NCBI GenBank assembly: GCA_964464925.1
Contig: CAYXLI010000021.1
Coordinates: 36,660-100,659 of the forward strand
Length of the DNA: 64,000 nt
Direction: 5' to 3'
Source: CAYXLI01 sp964464925
Lineage (GTDB): Bacteria > Acidobacteriota > Terriglobia > Bryobacterales > Bryobacteraceae
In this document: in pieces, positions 43,162 through 52,626 of the stretch
Layout of the letters: each line of letters begins with the position of its first letter
How positions within the stretch are numbered: position 1 is the first letter of the stretch
Program-made: the position numbers and the translations under genes
The notes under the pieces: generated by a model
Database searches by the model: none
Told to the model about the DNA's origin: nothing
Seen by the model: the letters and a program-made list of their open reading frames with translations, nothing else

Positions 43162-43806
43162 ATGTCGATGCATGATCCGCGAGAGCGCGAAGAGCGCGCA
43201 CAACCGGACGTTCTCCCACTGCACGCGGCGCAAATGCGTGAATTGGAGGATCCGCGCGACGGATTCGCGCCCACGCCTGTTTGGCTGTTGTTTCTCTGCT
43301 TCGGACTGGTCGCGTGGGGCGGCGGATACATCGCTCTGCATAGCGGAGGGTGGCAGACTGACGTTTATGACGACGATCCCATGGCTCTGGCGAAGCCCGC
43401 TGGGAAAGCCGTTCCGATAGACCCGATGGTGCTGGGCGCACGCACGTTCAACAACTGCACGCAGTGCCATCAGGCGGATGCAAGAGGCGTGCCGGGCACG
43501 TATCCTCCCCTGGCCGGTTCAGAGTGGGTGCGCGGACGTAAAGAAGTGCTTGTCCGGATTCTTCTCAATGGAGCGGAAGGAAACCTGACCGTGCAGGGCG
43601 CCACCTACAACGGGCAAATGCCCTCCTGGGCCCGGCTGAGTGACGAACAGATCGCCGCAGTGGCAACGTACATTCGGAATTCGTTCGGCAACAAGGAATC
43701 TGCCGTCGATCCGGCTCTTGTGACCGAAATCCGCAAGGAGGTTGCCTCGCGCACGGCCTCATGGCACGAAGCGGAGTTGCGCGAAGTGCCGGAATCCGGA
43801 AAGTAG
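43162..43806 (+). CDS. ccoP: Mono-haem CcoP-like cytochrome c subunit
   Basis: 214 residues. An N-terminal helix (PVWLLFLCFGLVAWGGGYIAL) is followed by one cytochrome c domain with C99-x2-C102-H103 (CTQCH) and the Met ligand probably in GQMPSW. Normal CcoP proteins have two haems; this one has a single CxxCH, so it is a CcoP-like or FixP-reduced form. It probably receives electrons from a soluble cytochrome c. It follows ccoO by two nt. Confidence 0.82.
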   Translation: MSMHDPREREERAQPDVLPLHAAQMRELEDPRDGFAPTPVWLLFLCFGLVAWGGGYIALHSGGWQTDVYDDDPMALAKPAGKAVPIDPMVLGARTFNNCTQCHQADARGVPGTYPPLAGSEWVRGRKEVLVRILLNGAEGNLTVQGATYNGQMPSWARLSDEQIAAVATYIRNSFGNKESAVDPALVTEIRKEVASRTASWHEAELREVPESGK

Positions 43807-43807
43807 T

Positions 43808-45730
43808 ATGTCTCCCGGTGTTCCCACCTTTGCCTGCGTGTGCGACGCCCAGCCTGCTGGAGGGACGTGGTGGCGAATTCTCACCGGTGCGTTCCTTGCA
43901 GTGAATGCCATGACGTTCACCCTGGCGGTGAACACTTCGGAATGCACTGCGAGTGAACGCGCCGCTCTGCAGTTCGGCACGCTGGCCGCTGCGTTGGTCA
44001 CGACCGTATTGCTGGGGTGGCCGCTCGCGGTTTCGTCCTGGAATGCTCTCGCCCGCAAACAGGTTACGGTCGAAGCTCTATTCGTGCTCAGCTATCTCGG
44101 CTCGGTATTTGCTTCCGCGGTTTCGATGCTGACGGGCCAGGGACCGGTGTACTGGGAGGTAGCGGGCATCACGTTGGTGGTATACGCGGTGGGCAGGGAA
44201 GTGGGACGGTACAGCCAGGAGCGCGTTCTACAGTCCCTCGCCTCGTGGGATCCGCAGACGAGCCGGTGCGAGCGCGTTCGCGAGGACGGCAGGACAGAGT
44301 GGATGATGGTGTCCGCCGTGCAGAGAGATGAAGTAGTGCGAGTGCATCCCGGCAATGCGATTCCGGTCGATGGCGTGGTCACGAGCGGGCAGGCGTTTGT
44401 GCGGGAAGCGGATCTGACCGGGGAGTCCTTTGCCTCCGGCAAGAGAGAAGGCGATCGCGTGTTCGCGGGGACGATGGTGGTGGATGCCACGCTCGAAGTT
44501 CGCGCAATCGTGGCGGGCTCGGACCGGCAGCTCGACCGGATCACGGATGCACTGCAAAGCCTGGCCGCACGCCCCGCTCCGGCGCAGTTGATGGCGGACC
44601 GGCTCATGAAGTGGTTCATCCCCGTTCTGATGTTGACTTGCGCCGCCACGGCGATGTTCTGGTACCGGATGAGTGGAACGACGGCCGCTCTGTTCAATTC
44701 GATGGCCGTATTGCTGGTGGCGTGCCCTTGTGCGTTGGGGTTTGCGACGCCGGTGAGCGTCTGGTCCGGAATGAGGCGGCTGGCAGCAATGGGGCTGATT
44801 GCGAAGAACGGCGAGTCCATCGAGAAGCTGGCCGGCGTGGATACTGTGGTCTTCGACAAGACCGGAACGCTGACCCTGACCGGCGCATACTCGGCGGAGC
44901 TCGTGTTGGAACAGAATGCGCAGGCCGACCTGGCCGAGTGGATCGCGGCGGCGGAAGGGGCCTCTCAGCATCCGGTTGCACTGGCGTTGCGAGGGCTCGC
45001 ACACCCGCGGAATTGCCTGCATGTGAAGAGGCTGCAGGTACTGCCGGGCGTTGGGCTGAGGGCGCTGGTTTCGGACGGCATTGTTACGCATGACCTGACC
45101 ATCGGTATGGCGGCGGCGCTGTGTCCGGAGCAGGCTCATCCATCGGACGAAGCGCACCGGCTGGCGGTGCTGGTGGACGGAACGCTGAGCGCGATTCTGC
45201 GGCTCAAGGAGAAAGTTTCCGAAGGCGTGGAGGAGAGTGTGGCTGGGCTGGAGGTGCGCGGATTGCGATGCGTGCTCATGACTGGCGACGCCGCCGTGCG
45301 GGCGGACCGGATCCCGATCCGCGAGCGCTACGCCGGACTGACCCCGGAGGACAAGCTGCGGCTTTGCACAGAGTTTTCCCGGGAGCGGAACGTCGCCTTT
45401 GTCGGCGATGGAATCAATGATGCGGCCGCGATGTCAGCAAGCTCGGTCAGCATCGCGATCGAGGGCGGGGCGCCGCTGGCGCAGGACGTGGCCGACGTGG
45501 TGTGGACCCGGACGGACCTGGATGCACTGCCGAAGGCAATCGCGGTGTCGCGCGCGACGGTTCGGTACATCCGGGAAACGATTTGGATCGCGGTGGCCTA
45601 CAACGTGATCGGCGTCGGATTGGCGGCGAGCGGCATGCTGCATCCAGTCGCTGCATCGGTACTGATGACCGTGTCTAGCCTGGTAGTGACGTGGCGTAGC
45701 GTGCATCTGCTGGAGTGCGAAGTGGAATGA
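43808..45730 (+). CDS. ccoI: Copper-transporting P1B-type ATPase (CcoI-like)
   Basis: 640 residues from the ATG at 43808, 2 nt after the ccoP-like stop. CPC (306-308) is the transmembrane copper site, with TGES (204-207), D350 in DKTGT, SQHP and GDGINDAAAM completing the P-type ATPase core. The usual N-terminal CxxC metal-binding domain is reduced to a short CVCDAQ segment. CcoI/FixI pumps exports Cu for CuB assembly in cbb3 oxidase, which matches the location. It overlaps the next gene in ATGA. Confidence 0.9.
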   Translation: MSPGVPTFACVCDAQPAGGTWWRILTGAFLAVNAMTFTLAVNTSECTASERAALQFGTLAAALVTTVLLGWPLAVSSWNALARKQVTVEALFVLSYLGSVFASAVSMLTGQGPVYWEVAGITLVVYAVGREVGRYSQERVLQSLASWDPQTSRCERVREDGRTEWMMVSAVQRDEVVRVHPGNAIPVDGVVTSGQAFVREADLTGESFASGKREGDRVFAGTMVVDATLEVRAIVAGSDRQLDRITDALQSLAARPAPAQLMADRLMKWFIPVLMLTCAATAMFWYRMSGTTAALFNSMAVLLVACPCALGFATPVSVWSGMRRLAAMGLIAKNGESIEKLAGVDTVVFDKTGTLTLTGAYSAELVLEQNAQADLAEWIAAAEGASQHPVALALRGLAHPRNCLHVKRLQVLPGVGLRALVSDGIVTHDLTIGMAAALCPEQAHPSDEAHRLAVLVDGTLSAILRLKEKVSEGVEESVAGLEVRGLRCVLMTGDAAVRADRIPIRERYAGLTPEDKLRLCTEFSRERNVAFVGDGINDAAAMSASSVSIAIEGGAPLAQDVADVVWTRTDLDALPKAIAVSRATVRYIRETIWIAVAYNVIGVGLAASGMLHPVAASVLMTVSSLVVTWRSVHLLECEVE

Positions 45731-46251
45731 GAGTCCTAGGTGCGGGCGCGGCGATTGCCGCTGCGGTTCAGGTCCTGGTGCTGAGTTGGCCGAGCGATCA
45801 GGGAGCGATGGTCTCCGCCGCGGTATTTGTTGCCTTCTGGCAATTATGGGCTGTGCGGCGCTATCTGAATCAGCATGTGGATATGATTCTTCTGATGGTG
45901 GGTTACGGGGGACTTGCCATGCTGCCGTTCGCGCCGGTGTGCCATGGTTCCCTCAGCTCCTTTGGGATAATGAATGCCGCAATGCTGGCGGCCGGCGTGC
46001 CAGCGGTGTGGATCGGAGCGCGATGCGTCCGGCAATCGACGAATCCTGTCCGGCTGGTTGTGTTGGATAGCGCGGCGATGGTGGCGGGCATGGCTCTACC
46101 GCATTTCGGGGTCCCGGGGCACAACCTGGCCCTGCATCATAGCGCAATGCTCCTGGGGATGCTGACCGGTATGGGGGCCGTCCGATTCGTGGAAAAATGG
46201 TGCCTGTCACCATATTTCCTTCGAAATGAAACATCGCATACTCGTAGTTGA
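45727..46251 (+). CDS. Unknown membrane protein in the cbb3 operon
   Basis: 174 residues with about five hydrophobic helices, overlapping the ATPase stop by 4 nt and the regulator start by 26 nt. The histidines in LPHFGVPGHNLALHHSAM and the conserved-looking CHGSLSSFG could bind a metal or haem. I do not recognise it. The context suggests a role in oxidase assembly or as a membrane sensor for the response regulator, whose partner kinase is missing. Confidence 0.6.
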   Translation: MRVLGAGAAIAAAVQVLVLSWPSDQGAMVSAAVFVAFWQLWAVRRYLNQHVDMILLMVGYGGLAMLPFAPVCHGSLSSFGIMNAAMLAAGVPAVWIGARCVRQSTNPVRLVVLDSAAMVAGMALPHFGVPGHNLALHHSAMLLGMLTGMGAVRFVEKWCLSPYFLRNETSHTRS

Positions 46252-47575
46252 GGATGAGGACAAGCTCCGCCGGGTAATCGAGCTCCAACTGGTGTCGGCG
46301 GGATTTGAAGTGGAGCAGGCCTCGTCCGCCGAGGGCGCGCTGAAACTCGCCGACCGCGCCGAACTCGTCATTACCGATCTGCGGATGCCGGGCATGGATG
46401 GTTTGGAATTGCTTGCCACGATCCGGCGGCAAAATCAGGATCTGCCCGTGATCGTCATGACAGCGTTCGGGACGGTGGAGAACGCGGTTCAGGCAATGAA
46501 GGCGGGCGCCGCGGATTTTCTGCTGAAGCCTTTTTCACTCGATCATCTGACCACGGTAGTGAACAAGGCTCTGGAGATGCGGGCGCTGAAGGCGGAAAAT
46601 GTCGCGCTCAAAGAAGAGCTTGGGCACCGCTATCAGTTCGATAACATCATCGGCCGCAGCCCAGTCATGCAGGAGATCTTTGCGACCATTACGCGCGTGG
46701 CCCCGACGCGTGCGACCGTGCTGCTGGCCGGCGAAAGCGGCGTGGGCAAGGATCTGATTGCGCGCGCAATTCATTTTCATTCACCGCGGCGCGACAAGCC
46801 TTTCGTCAAGATCAACTGCACTGCACTGCCGGAGAACCTGATGGAAAGCGAGCTGTTCGGTTATGAGAAGGGCGCCTTCACAGGCGCGCTGGCAACCAAA
46901 CCGGGCAAATTTGAGTACGCAGACACAGGCACCGTTTTTCTGGACGAGATTGGAGATGTGCCGCCTTCCATCCAGGTGAAACTGCTCCGTGTACTGCAGG
47001 AACGCGAGATCGAGCGGCTGGGAAGCAACAAGACACGGCATATTGATGTGCGCGTAATTGCAGCTACCAACGTGGATTTGCGGATGGCCCTGGAGAACGG
47101 CACATTCCGGGAGGATCTGTACTACCGGCTGAACGTGCTGCCCATGAATATTCCGTCTCTGCGGGAGCGGAAAGAAGACATTCCGTTCCTCGCGCAGCAT
47201 TTCCTGCAGAAGGTGGCGAAAGATATGGGCACGGCTCCGCGCGAGATCAGTGAAGGCGCGCTGCAGAAACTAATGGCGTACAACTGGCCCGGGAACGTGC
47301 GCGAACTCGAGAACGTAATGGAGCGGAGCCTGGTGCTCTCGCCGGGCGGGACTCTGGAAGCCGCGGACGTGAAGATCGACCTGTCCCGCACGCAGAAGAC
47401 TGCGCAACTCGATCACACGTTTCTGCCCGACGGAGTGAATCTGGATCAATACGAGCAGATGATCATCCGCGAGGCGCTGAAGCGCGCGGATGGGAACAAG
47501 AGCCAGGCCGCGAGATTGCTCGGGATTACCAGGAATGCACTGCGATACAGGTTGTCGCAGATGGGGCTCGAGTAG
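46226..47575 (+). CDS. NtrC-family sigma54-dependent response regulator
   Basis: 449 residues. Receiver domain with D51 (ITDLRMPGMDG), the ATPase Walker A GESGVGKD (169-176), the sigma54-contacting GAFTGA loop (216-221), FLDEIGDVPPSIQVKLLRVLQ (Walker B) and a C-terminal Fis-type helix-turn-helix (GNKSQAARLLGITRNALRYRL). It activates sigma54 promoters when phosphorylated. No histidine kinase gene is adjacent, and it shares 26 nt with the membrane protein. Probably controls terminal oxidase or another sigma54 regulon. Confidence 0.93.
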   Translation: MKHRILVVEDEDKLRRVIELQLVSAGFEVEQASSAEGALKLADRAELVITDLRMPGMDGLELLATIRRQNQDLPVIVMTAFGTVENAVQAMKAGAADFLLKPFSLDHLTTVVNKALEMRALKAENVALKEELGHRYQFDNIIGRSPVMQEIFATITRVAPTRATVLLAGESGVGKDLIARAIHFHSPRRDKPFVKINCTALPENLMESELFGYEKGAFTGALATKPGKFEYADTGTVFLDEIGDVPPSIQVKLLRVLQEREIERLGSNKTRHIDVRVIAATNVDLRMALENGTFREDLYYRLNVLPMNIPSLRERKEDIPFLAQHFLQKVAKDMGTAPREISEGALQKLMAYNWPGNVRELENVMERSLVLSPGGTLEAADVKIDLSRTQKTAQLDHTFLPDGVNLDQYEQMIIREALKRADGNKSQAARLLGITRNALRYRLSQMGLE

Positions 47576-47588
47576 ATGCCGCGCCGGC

Positions 47589-49223
47589 TCACCAGCTTAG
47601 CTGAATGAATGACACTGCGTGCCGGGGCAAAGTGAATTCCAAAACGATCTTTCCTTCCTTATTCGGCTGCGAACGCGGCGATTCCAGCAATTGAAGCTGT
47701 CCTGCGGCTTCGAGCTTCGCGAACTGCGCGGGCGTAGGCTTCTGAGGAGAGCCCATGGCCTTCCATGCCGTGTAGGAGTTGCTGTGCTCCTGATCGATTC
47801 GATAGTGACGTAACCGTACATTCCTAATTGAAGATGGAACGCCGTTGACCGTGAGCTTCACCGGTGCCGCCGGTGCGGGCAGGTCGTCATCGTGGTAATT
47901 CCAGGCGAGTATGTTAATTTCACGCGGAGCCGCAGTGGCAAGTGCATTGATGTCAGGTTGCTGGGATACGCCATTCTCCATCATCTTCTCGAGCGGAACG
48001 GCTCCGCTCGATTCCACGGATACGCGGTCGCCCCGAAGCATGCCCGCCATGCGGAACAGGTTCATCACCGGCTTATCGACGCCATTCGTGGCGAGATCGC
48101 GGAAGCCATCGAACCACGGCTGATCTTCGAATTCAAATGCCCACGTGAGCATGCCTTCGATGTTGGTCTGATTGCGGTCGTTCAGACGGTAGATGTTGTT
48201 CAGCATGAGAGCCGTGTATGTGGGGTACATGGTTCCGTTGCGATACGCATTCTGCGGATACACGCGAGCCGAGCACGCCGCGCAGCCTTCCGGATCCGAT
48301 TCGCTCAGGATGATAGGAAGTTTCTGGAACTGCGGAAAGGAGTGGATGATCTCCATGCCGCGATTGACATCGTTGATGTTCTTGGCAATGCCCATCCGAA
48401 CATGCCCGTCCACAACCGTGGGGCGGCCCTTTGCGTGATAGCTGATGAAATCCAGCGGCACACCGGTGTTTTGGACATGGCCCAGGAACTTGTTTAAGAA
48501 ATCGGCTGCTTTGGCGTTGGCTGGTCCGGTTGTGGCAGGTCCGCCCACCCGCGCTTTGGGCAGGACACTCTTGACGGCTTTGACTGCGGAATCATACGTT
48601 GCGAAATACTCCTCTGGCTTCCCTTGCCAATATTCGATGTCCGGCTCGTTCCAAACTTCCCAATACCAGCTCTCGACTTCGTCTTTGCCGTAGCGTTCGA
48701 CCGAGTGCTTGACCCATTGGCGGATCAGTTCGGCCCACTTCTCGTAATCCTTCGGCGGATAGGACCAGCCTGCCGCAATCTTTGTCTTTGGCCAGTTGTG
48801 CTGATAGGGCTCGGGTTTGGCCGACAGAGCTTTGGGCATGAAGCCGATCTCGACGAAGGGTTTCGCTTTTGCCTGAATGTAGGTATCGAAGATCTTGTCG
48901 ATGATTTTCCAGTCATAGACGGGCTTGCCGTTCGCGTCTTCGGTGTACGCGTTCGTGGAACCCCACTTTAAAGCCGGGGTGCCATCTCCGGTGGTGAGCA
49001 GGTTGTGCGCGCGTACATACACGGGCACGTAGGTGGATGCGGCGAGTTCGCGAATGAGCTTCTTGCCGTTCGGGAAATAGGTGTAGTTCGGCTCGTCATA
49101 ACCGAAGTACGCCCAGATTGGTTTTACCGCACCGATTTTGGCGGTAGCGTTCACCTGAATCGCGACCGGCTGTTGGGCAAGTGACGGGAGCAGGCATAGG
49201 AGCACGAGAGAAAGAGATCGCAT
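47589..49223 (-). CDS. GH39-like secreted glycoside hydrolase
   Basis: 544 residues with a signal peptide (MRSLSLVLLCLLPSLAQQ). WYWEVWNEPD supplies the acid/base Glu193 in the NEP motif and IILSESD the nucleophile Glu308, the pairing of clan GH-A family 39 xylosidase-like enzymes. The C-terminal beta domain (about 400-544) is retained. It would hydrolyse xylan or other plant oligosaccharides outside the cytoplasm. It sits 9 nt after a TonB receptor gene on the same strand, suggesting a glycan-use pair. Confidence 0.85.
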   Translation of the reverse strand: MRSLSLVLLCLLPSLAQQPVAIQVNATAKIGAVKPIWAYFGYDEPNYTYFPNGKKLIRELAASTYVPVYVRAHNLLTTGDGTPALKWGSTNAYTEDANGKPVYDWKIIDKIFDTYIQAKAKPFVEIGFMPKALSAKPEPYQHNWPKTKIAAGWSYPPKDYEKWAELIRQWVKHSVERYGKDEVESWYWEVWNEPDIEYWQGKPEEYFATYDSAVKAVKSVLPKARVGGPATTGPANAKAADFLNKFLGHVQNTGVPLDFISYHAKGRPTVVDGHVRMGIAKNINDVNRGMEIIHSFPQFQKLPIILSESDPEGCAACSARVYPQNAYRNGTMYPTYTALMLNNIYRLNDRNQTNIEGMLTWAFEFEDQPWFDGFRDLATNGVDKPVMNLFRMAGMLRGDRVSVESSGAVPLEKMMENGVSQQPDINALATAAPREINILAWNYHDDDLPAPAAPVKLTVNGVPSSIRNVRLRHYRIDQEHSNSYTAWKAMGSPQKPTPAQFAKLEAAGQLQLLESPRSQPNKEGKIVLEFTLPRHAVSFIQLSW

Positions 49224-49231
49224 CTGTTTTT

Positions 49232-52200
49232 TTAGAATCTATATTTCAACGCAAATTGGATCTGGCGCGGAGTGCTGATCGAACTGGTGACTACGCCTCC
49301 GGATGCCACGTCGACGTTGGTGCCAGGCGCGGCAAAGCTGGTAGTGTTCGTCAGATTGAAGAACTCAGCGCGGAACTGCAGGTTGCTGCGTTCAGTGACG
49401 CGGAACTGCTTGAACACGGAAAAGTCGAGCGACAGAAACCGCCCTTCCCGTAGAATGTCCGCTCCGGAGTTGCCCCAGGTGTAGTTCGCGGGCACCAGGA
49501 ATGCGGCTTTGTCGAACCACTTGGACGGCGTCGGATTCGAGAGTTCGCCCGAGCCGATGCGGTTCGGCCTTTGGCCGCCGATTCCGGTGTTGGCGACGTC
49601 GCGCGAGACAGTCGGAGTAAACGGGCGGCCGCTGCGACGGACGAAGCTGCTTTGCAACTGCCAACCCCCGAGAAAGCCGTCCACCACCGGATGGACATTA
49701 CTCATGAACTGTTTGCCGCGGCCAAACGGGAGTTCGTAGCCTACGCTGAGCGCCAGGTTGTGCGGGATGTCGAAGGACGAGACCGCCTTCTCCCACGCGA
49801 AGTCGCCGCCCACTGCAGGCGTGTTCTGCCAGGTAATGCTCTTCGACCATGTGTAGGACATCAGATACCAGAAGCCAGCGGAGTATCGGCGCTCAAATTT
49901 TGCCTGCAGAGCGTGATAGATGTTCGACATGTCCTCCGAAAAATAGGTAATTCCGCCCCATGCCGGATACGGCCGGCGAGCCTGTATAGCGCCTGGGCCC
50001 GCAGTGGGATCGTTGATCGGATTCGAGCTGTTCAGGTGCGTGCCGCGGTTGCCCACGTAATCCACTTCAATCACGCTGTTGCCGCCGAGCTGCTGTTGAA
50101 TGCCGAAATTCCAATGTTGATCCATTCCCTGGCGCATCCTCGTGTAAGCAGGGCTGAGGTTCGGCGTGACTCCGAGGCTACCCAGCGGCCGGCCGAGAAA
50201 GTAGTTCGCGAGAGTGCGATTCGGAATCGCGTTCGCAGTTGCATTCACAGTCTCGCTGAAGCGGAACGGGATCATGTTCAGGTTAACCCGGTTGCCCGAA
50301 CTTTCCATTTCATAGAACACTCCATAGCCGCCGCGGAAGACCGTCTTCTCCGACATGCGCCACGCAAAGCCGAAGCGAGGCGCCCACTGGTTCCTGTCCG
50401 TATACGTGATGTTAGAGGGAAGGCCAACCTGGCTGCTGGTCTGGATCTGATCCTTGAAAAGTGAGTAAGCGAGTGGCGTTGCGAACTGGGCGTCGGTGTC
50501 GATGTTCGCGGTGCCGCTGCCGATGATGATCGGCTTCGCAGCCTTACCGTCGAACGTGCCGATCTGTCCGCGATAGCCCTGCAGCCACGGCGAGTATTCG
50601 TATCGCAGGCCCAGGTTCAGGGTGAGCCTGTTGTTCACTTTGAGATCGTTTTGAGCGTAGAAGTGCCAGTAGGTGGCGTACCCGCCAAACCAATTGCCCG
50701 GATACGCGCGGCTCCCGGATGCAGGGAAGCCGAGCAGGAAGTCGGCGAAAGAGTCCCCAGTTCCGGATGTGTGCGTGGGGTTTTGTGTATGGATGCCGCT
50801 GAAATTCCAGTTCCCCTGATACTGCTGGCTGTCTGTGAACAGCGGAACCCAGTGGCGGATGTTTGCACCGAATTTCCAGATGGATCGGCCCTTCACCCAA
50901 GTGACGCTGTCCGTGAATTGGTAGACCTTGAGATCCTGAGTCTTCGGCCGCTGGTCGAAGGCGGAGCCCTGCATGGCGCTGTAGCCGCTCCATGCGAAAT
51001 CAGGAAAGGAACCGGTAACGCCCGGGCGGCCGAGCTCTTCGAAGCCAGTAATGCCGGCCTTCTGGTTGTAATTGGAGCCGAGGCCGAATGGCGATAGGTC
51101 GATCCACTGCGGCACGTAGCTGAAGCGCGCTTCATGAATGACGGCCGGGGTGAAACTACTGATCAGACTTGCGGTGGCATTTTGCCCGCGCGTGTCCAGA
51201 GGCGCGGCACCAAGCGCGGGGAACGCGTGAGGGTCCACCTGCTGATAGTTATTGAAGCTATACCGGGCGAAAAACTTGTGGGCGTCTGAGATCTTGCGGT
51301 CTCCGCGGATGGTGAACTGATCGAAATTCAGCGAGCGGGCCGGCACGAACGCGGCGTTGCCGGAGGAAGTATTCGGAGGCGGGATGTACTGGGTGAAGAA
51401 CACCGCAGCGGGGGCGAGACGTTCCCTCGGAATGATGTTTCCGGCGAAGGGCGTGCGCGTGCCATTTGCCGTCGTGAGCGGATCGAAGATCTGGTTCAGT
51501 CCTGGAGCGCTGAAGTCGCCGTTGCGCATCGCGAGGCTCGGAACGATGTTGTTGAACGTGAGGCCCTGGCGCTCCCGCATTCCCTCGTAGGACACGAAGA
51601 AGAATGTAGTGTCCTTACCGTGGAGAAGTTTCGGAATGGACATCGGACCGCCGATGTCTCCGCCGAACTGATTGCGCTTCAGGGCGCCGCGGGAGGGCGC
51701 AAAGAAATCACGTGCGTCGAGTTTGTCATTGCGAAGGAATTCGAAGAGATCGCCGTGAAACTGATTGGTGCCGGATTTCGTAGTGACGTTCAGAACCCCT
51801 CCGGCGTGGCTCACTTCGGCCGAGTACTCCGACTGCTGCACCTTGAATTCCTGTAACGCGTCCACGGAGGTCTGAATCGCCGTGCCGCCCTGGTGATGGT
51901 CCGTAACGTCAACGCCGTCGAGGAGGAACGTGGTCTGCGACCCGCGCACACCGCTGATGGATTCGCCAGACCAGTAGTTTGCGCGAATGCGAAGCAGATT
52001 GCCGCCGCCGGGCAACAGCGCGGCTCCGGGAGTAAGGCGAGCGAGTTCATAGAAGCTTCGCCCGTTCAGCGGCAAGTTGACGATCGCGGTGTTTGTGATG
52101 ACATGGCCGAGCGTTCCCGATTCGGAATCGAGCAGAGGCGCGGCAGCCGTGACTTCGACGGACGTGCTGGTCTCCCCAATTTGCAGATCCGCATCGGCGC

Positions 52201-52513
52201 GCGCCGACTGCCCGACCTGTACCTGAACATTATCAATGGCAAATGTTTTAAATCCCTGCGCGGTGACCCGAATGCTGTAAATGCCGGGATCTACTGGCGT
52301 CAGCACATAATCGCCCTGCGAATTGCTCTGAACCGTGACCGCTTGGTTCGTGGCTTTGTTGAAGACAATGACTGTGGCTCCGGGAACAACGGCCTTGTTC
52401 GGATCATTCACAGTGCCGACGATCCGGCCGCTCTGCACTTGCGCGGTGAGGGGAACAACTCCAACGAGGAGGAAAGCAAGCTGACGGACGATGTCAGTAA
52501 TCCTGCACTTCAT
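49232..52513 (-). CDS. Oar-type TonB-dependent receptor
   Basis: 1093 residues. After the signal peptide it has the carboxypeptidase-like beta-sandwich (GRIVGTVNDPNKAVVPGATV to IRVTAQGF), a plug with LPLNGRSFYELARLTPGAAL and GTNQFHGDLFEFLRNDKLDARDFF, and a large barrel ending in ALKYRF. It lies directly upstream of the GH39 gene (9 nt), which suggests import or binding of a glycan or its degradation products. It has a sigma70-like promoter at 52558-52587. Confidence 0.92.
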   Translation of the reverse strand: MKCRITDIVRQLAFLLVGVVPLTAQVQSGRIVGTVNDPNKAVVPGATVIVFNKATNQAVTVQSNSQGDYVLTPVDPGIYSIRVTAQGFKTFAIDNVQVQVGQSARADADLQIGETSTSVEVTAAAPLLDSESGTLGHVITNTAIVNLPLNGRSFYELARLTPGAALLPGGGNLLRIRANYWSGESISGVRGSQTTFLLDGVDVTDHHQGGTAIQTSVDALQEFKVQQSEYSAEVSHAGGVLNVTTKSGTNQFHGDLFEFLRNDKLDARDFFAPSRGALKRNQFGGDIGGPMSIPKLLHGKDTTFFFVSYEGMRERQGLTFNNIVPSLAMRNGDFSAPGLNQIFDPLTTANGTRTPFAGNIIPRERLAPAAVFFTQYIPPPNTSSGNAAFVPARSLNFDQFTIRGDRKISDAHKFFARYSFNNYQQVDPHAFPALGAAPLDTRGQNATASLISSFTPAVIHEARFSYVPQWIDLSPFGLGSNYNQKAGITGFEELGRPGVTGSFPDFAWSGYSAMQGSAFDQRPKTQDLKVYQFTDSVTWVKGRSIWKFGANIRHWVPLFTDSQQYQGNWNFSGIHTQNPTHTSGTGDSFADFLLGFPASGSRAYPGNWFGGYATYWHFYAQNDLKVNNRLTLNLGLRYEYSPWLQGYRGQIGTFDGKAAKPIIIGSGTANIDTDAQFATPLAYSLFKDQIQTSSQVGLPSNITYTDRNQWAPRFGFAWRMSEKTVFRGGYGVFYEMESSGNRVNLNMIPFRFSETVNATANAIPNRTLANYFLGRPLGSLGVTPNLSPAYTRMRQGMDQHWNFGIQQQLGGNSVIEVDYVGNRGTHLNSSNPINDPTAGPGAIQARRPYPAWGGITYFSEDMSNIYHALQAKFERRYSAGFWYLMSYTWSKSITWQNTPAVGGDFAWEKAVSSFDIPHNLALSVGYELPFGRGKQFMSNVHPVVDGFLGGWQLQSSFVRRSGRPFTPTVSRDVANTGIGGQRPNRIGSGELSNPTPSKWFDKAAFLVPANYTWGNSGADILREGRFLSLDFSVFKQFRVTERSNLQFRAEFFNLTNTTSFAAPGTNVDVASGGVVTSSISTPRQIQFALKYRF

Positions 52514-52557
52514 GACCGGCCCCTTTCAGAACTGATTGCCTGGCAATCTTACGGCAG

Positions 52558-52587
52558 AGTGTATTGTCAGTTGAGGTGCCGAGTCAA
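52558..52587 (-). promoter_or_regulatory. Sigma70-like promoter of the TonB receptor
   Basis: On the minus strand TTGACT (52587-52582), 18-nt spacer, TACACT (52563-52558). The -10 element ends 45 nt before the receptor ATG at 52513, a normal leader length. Confidence 0.45.
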
Positions 52588-52626
52588 GCATCGGTCGAGT
52601 TGCGGAATCGGCGAGAGTCAGCGTGG

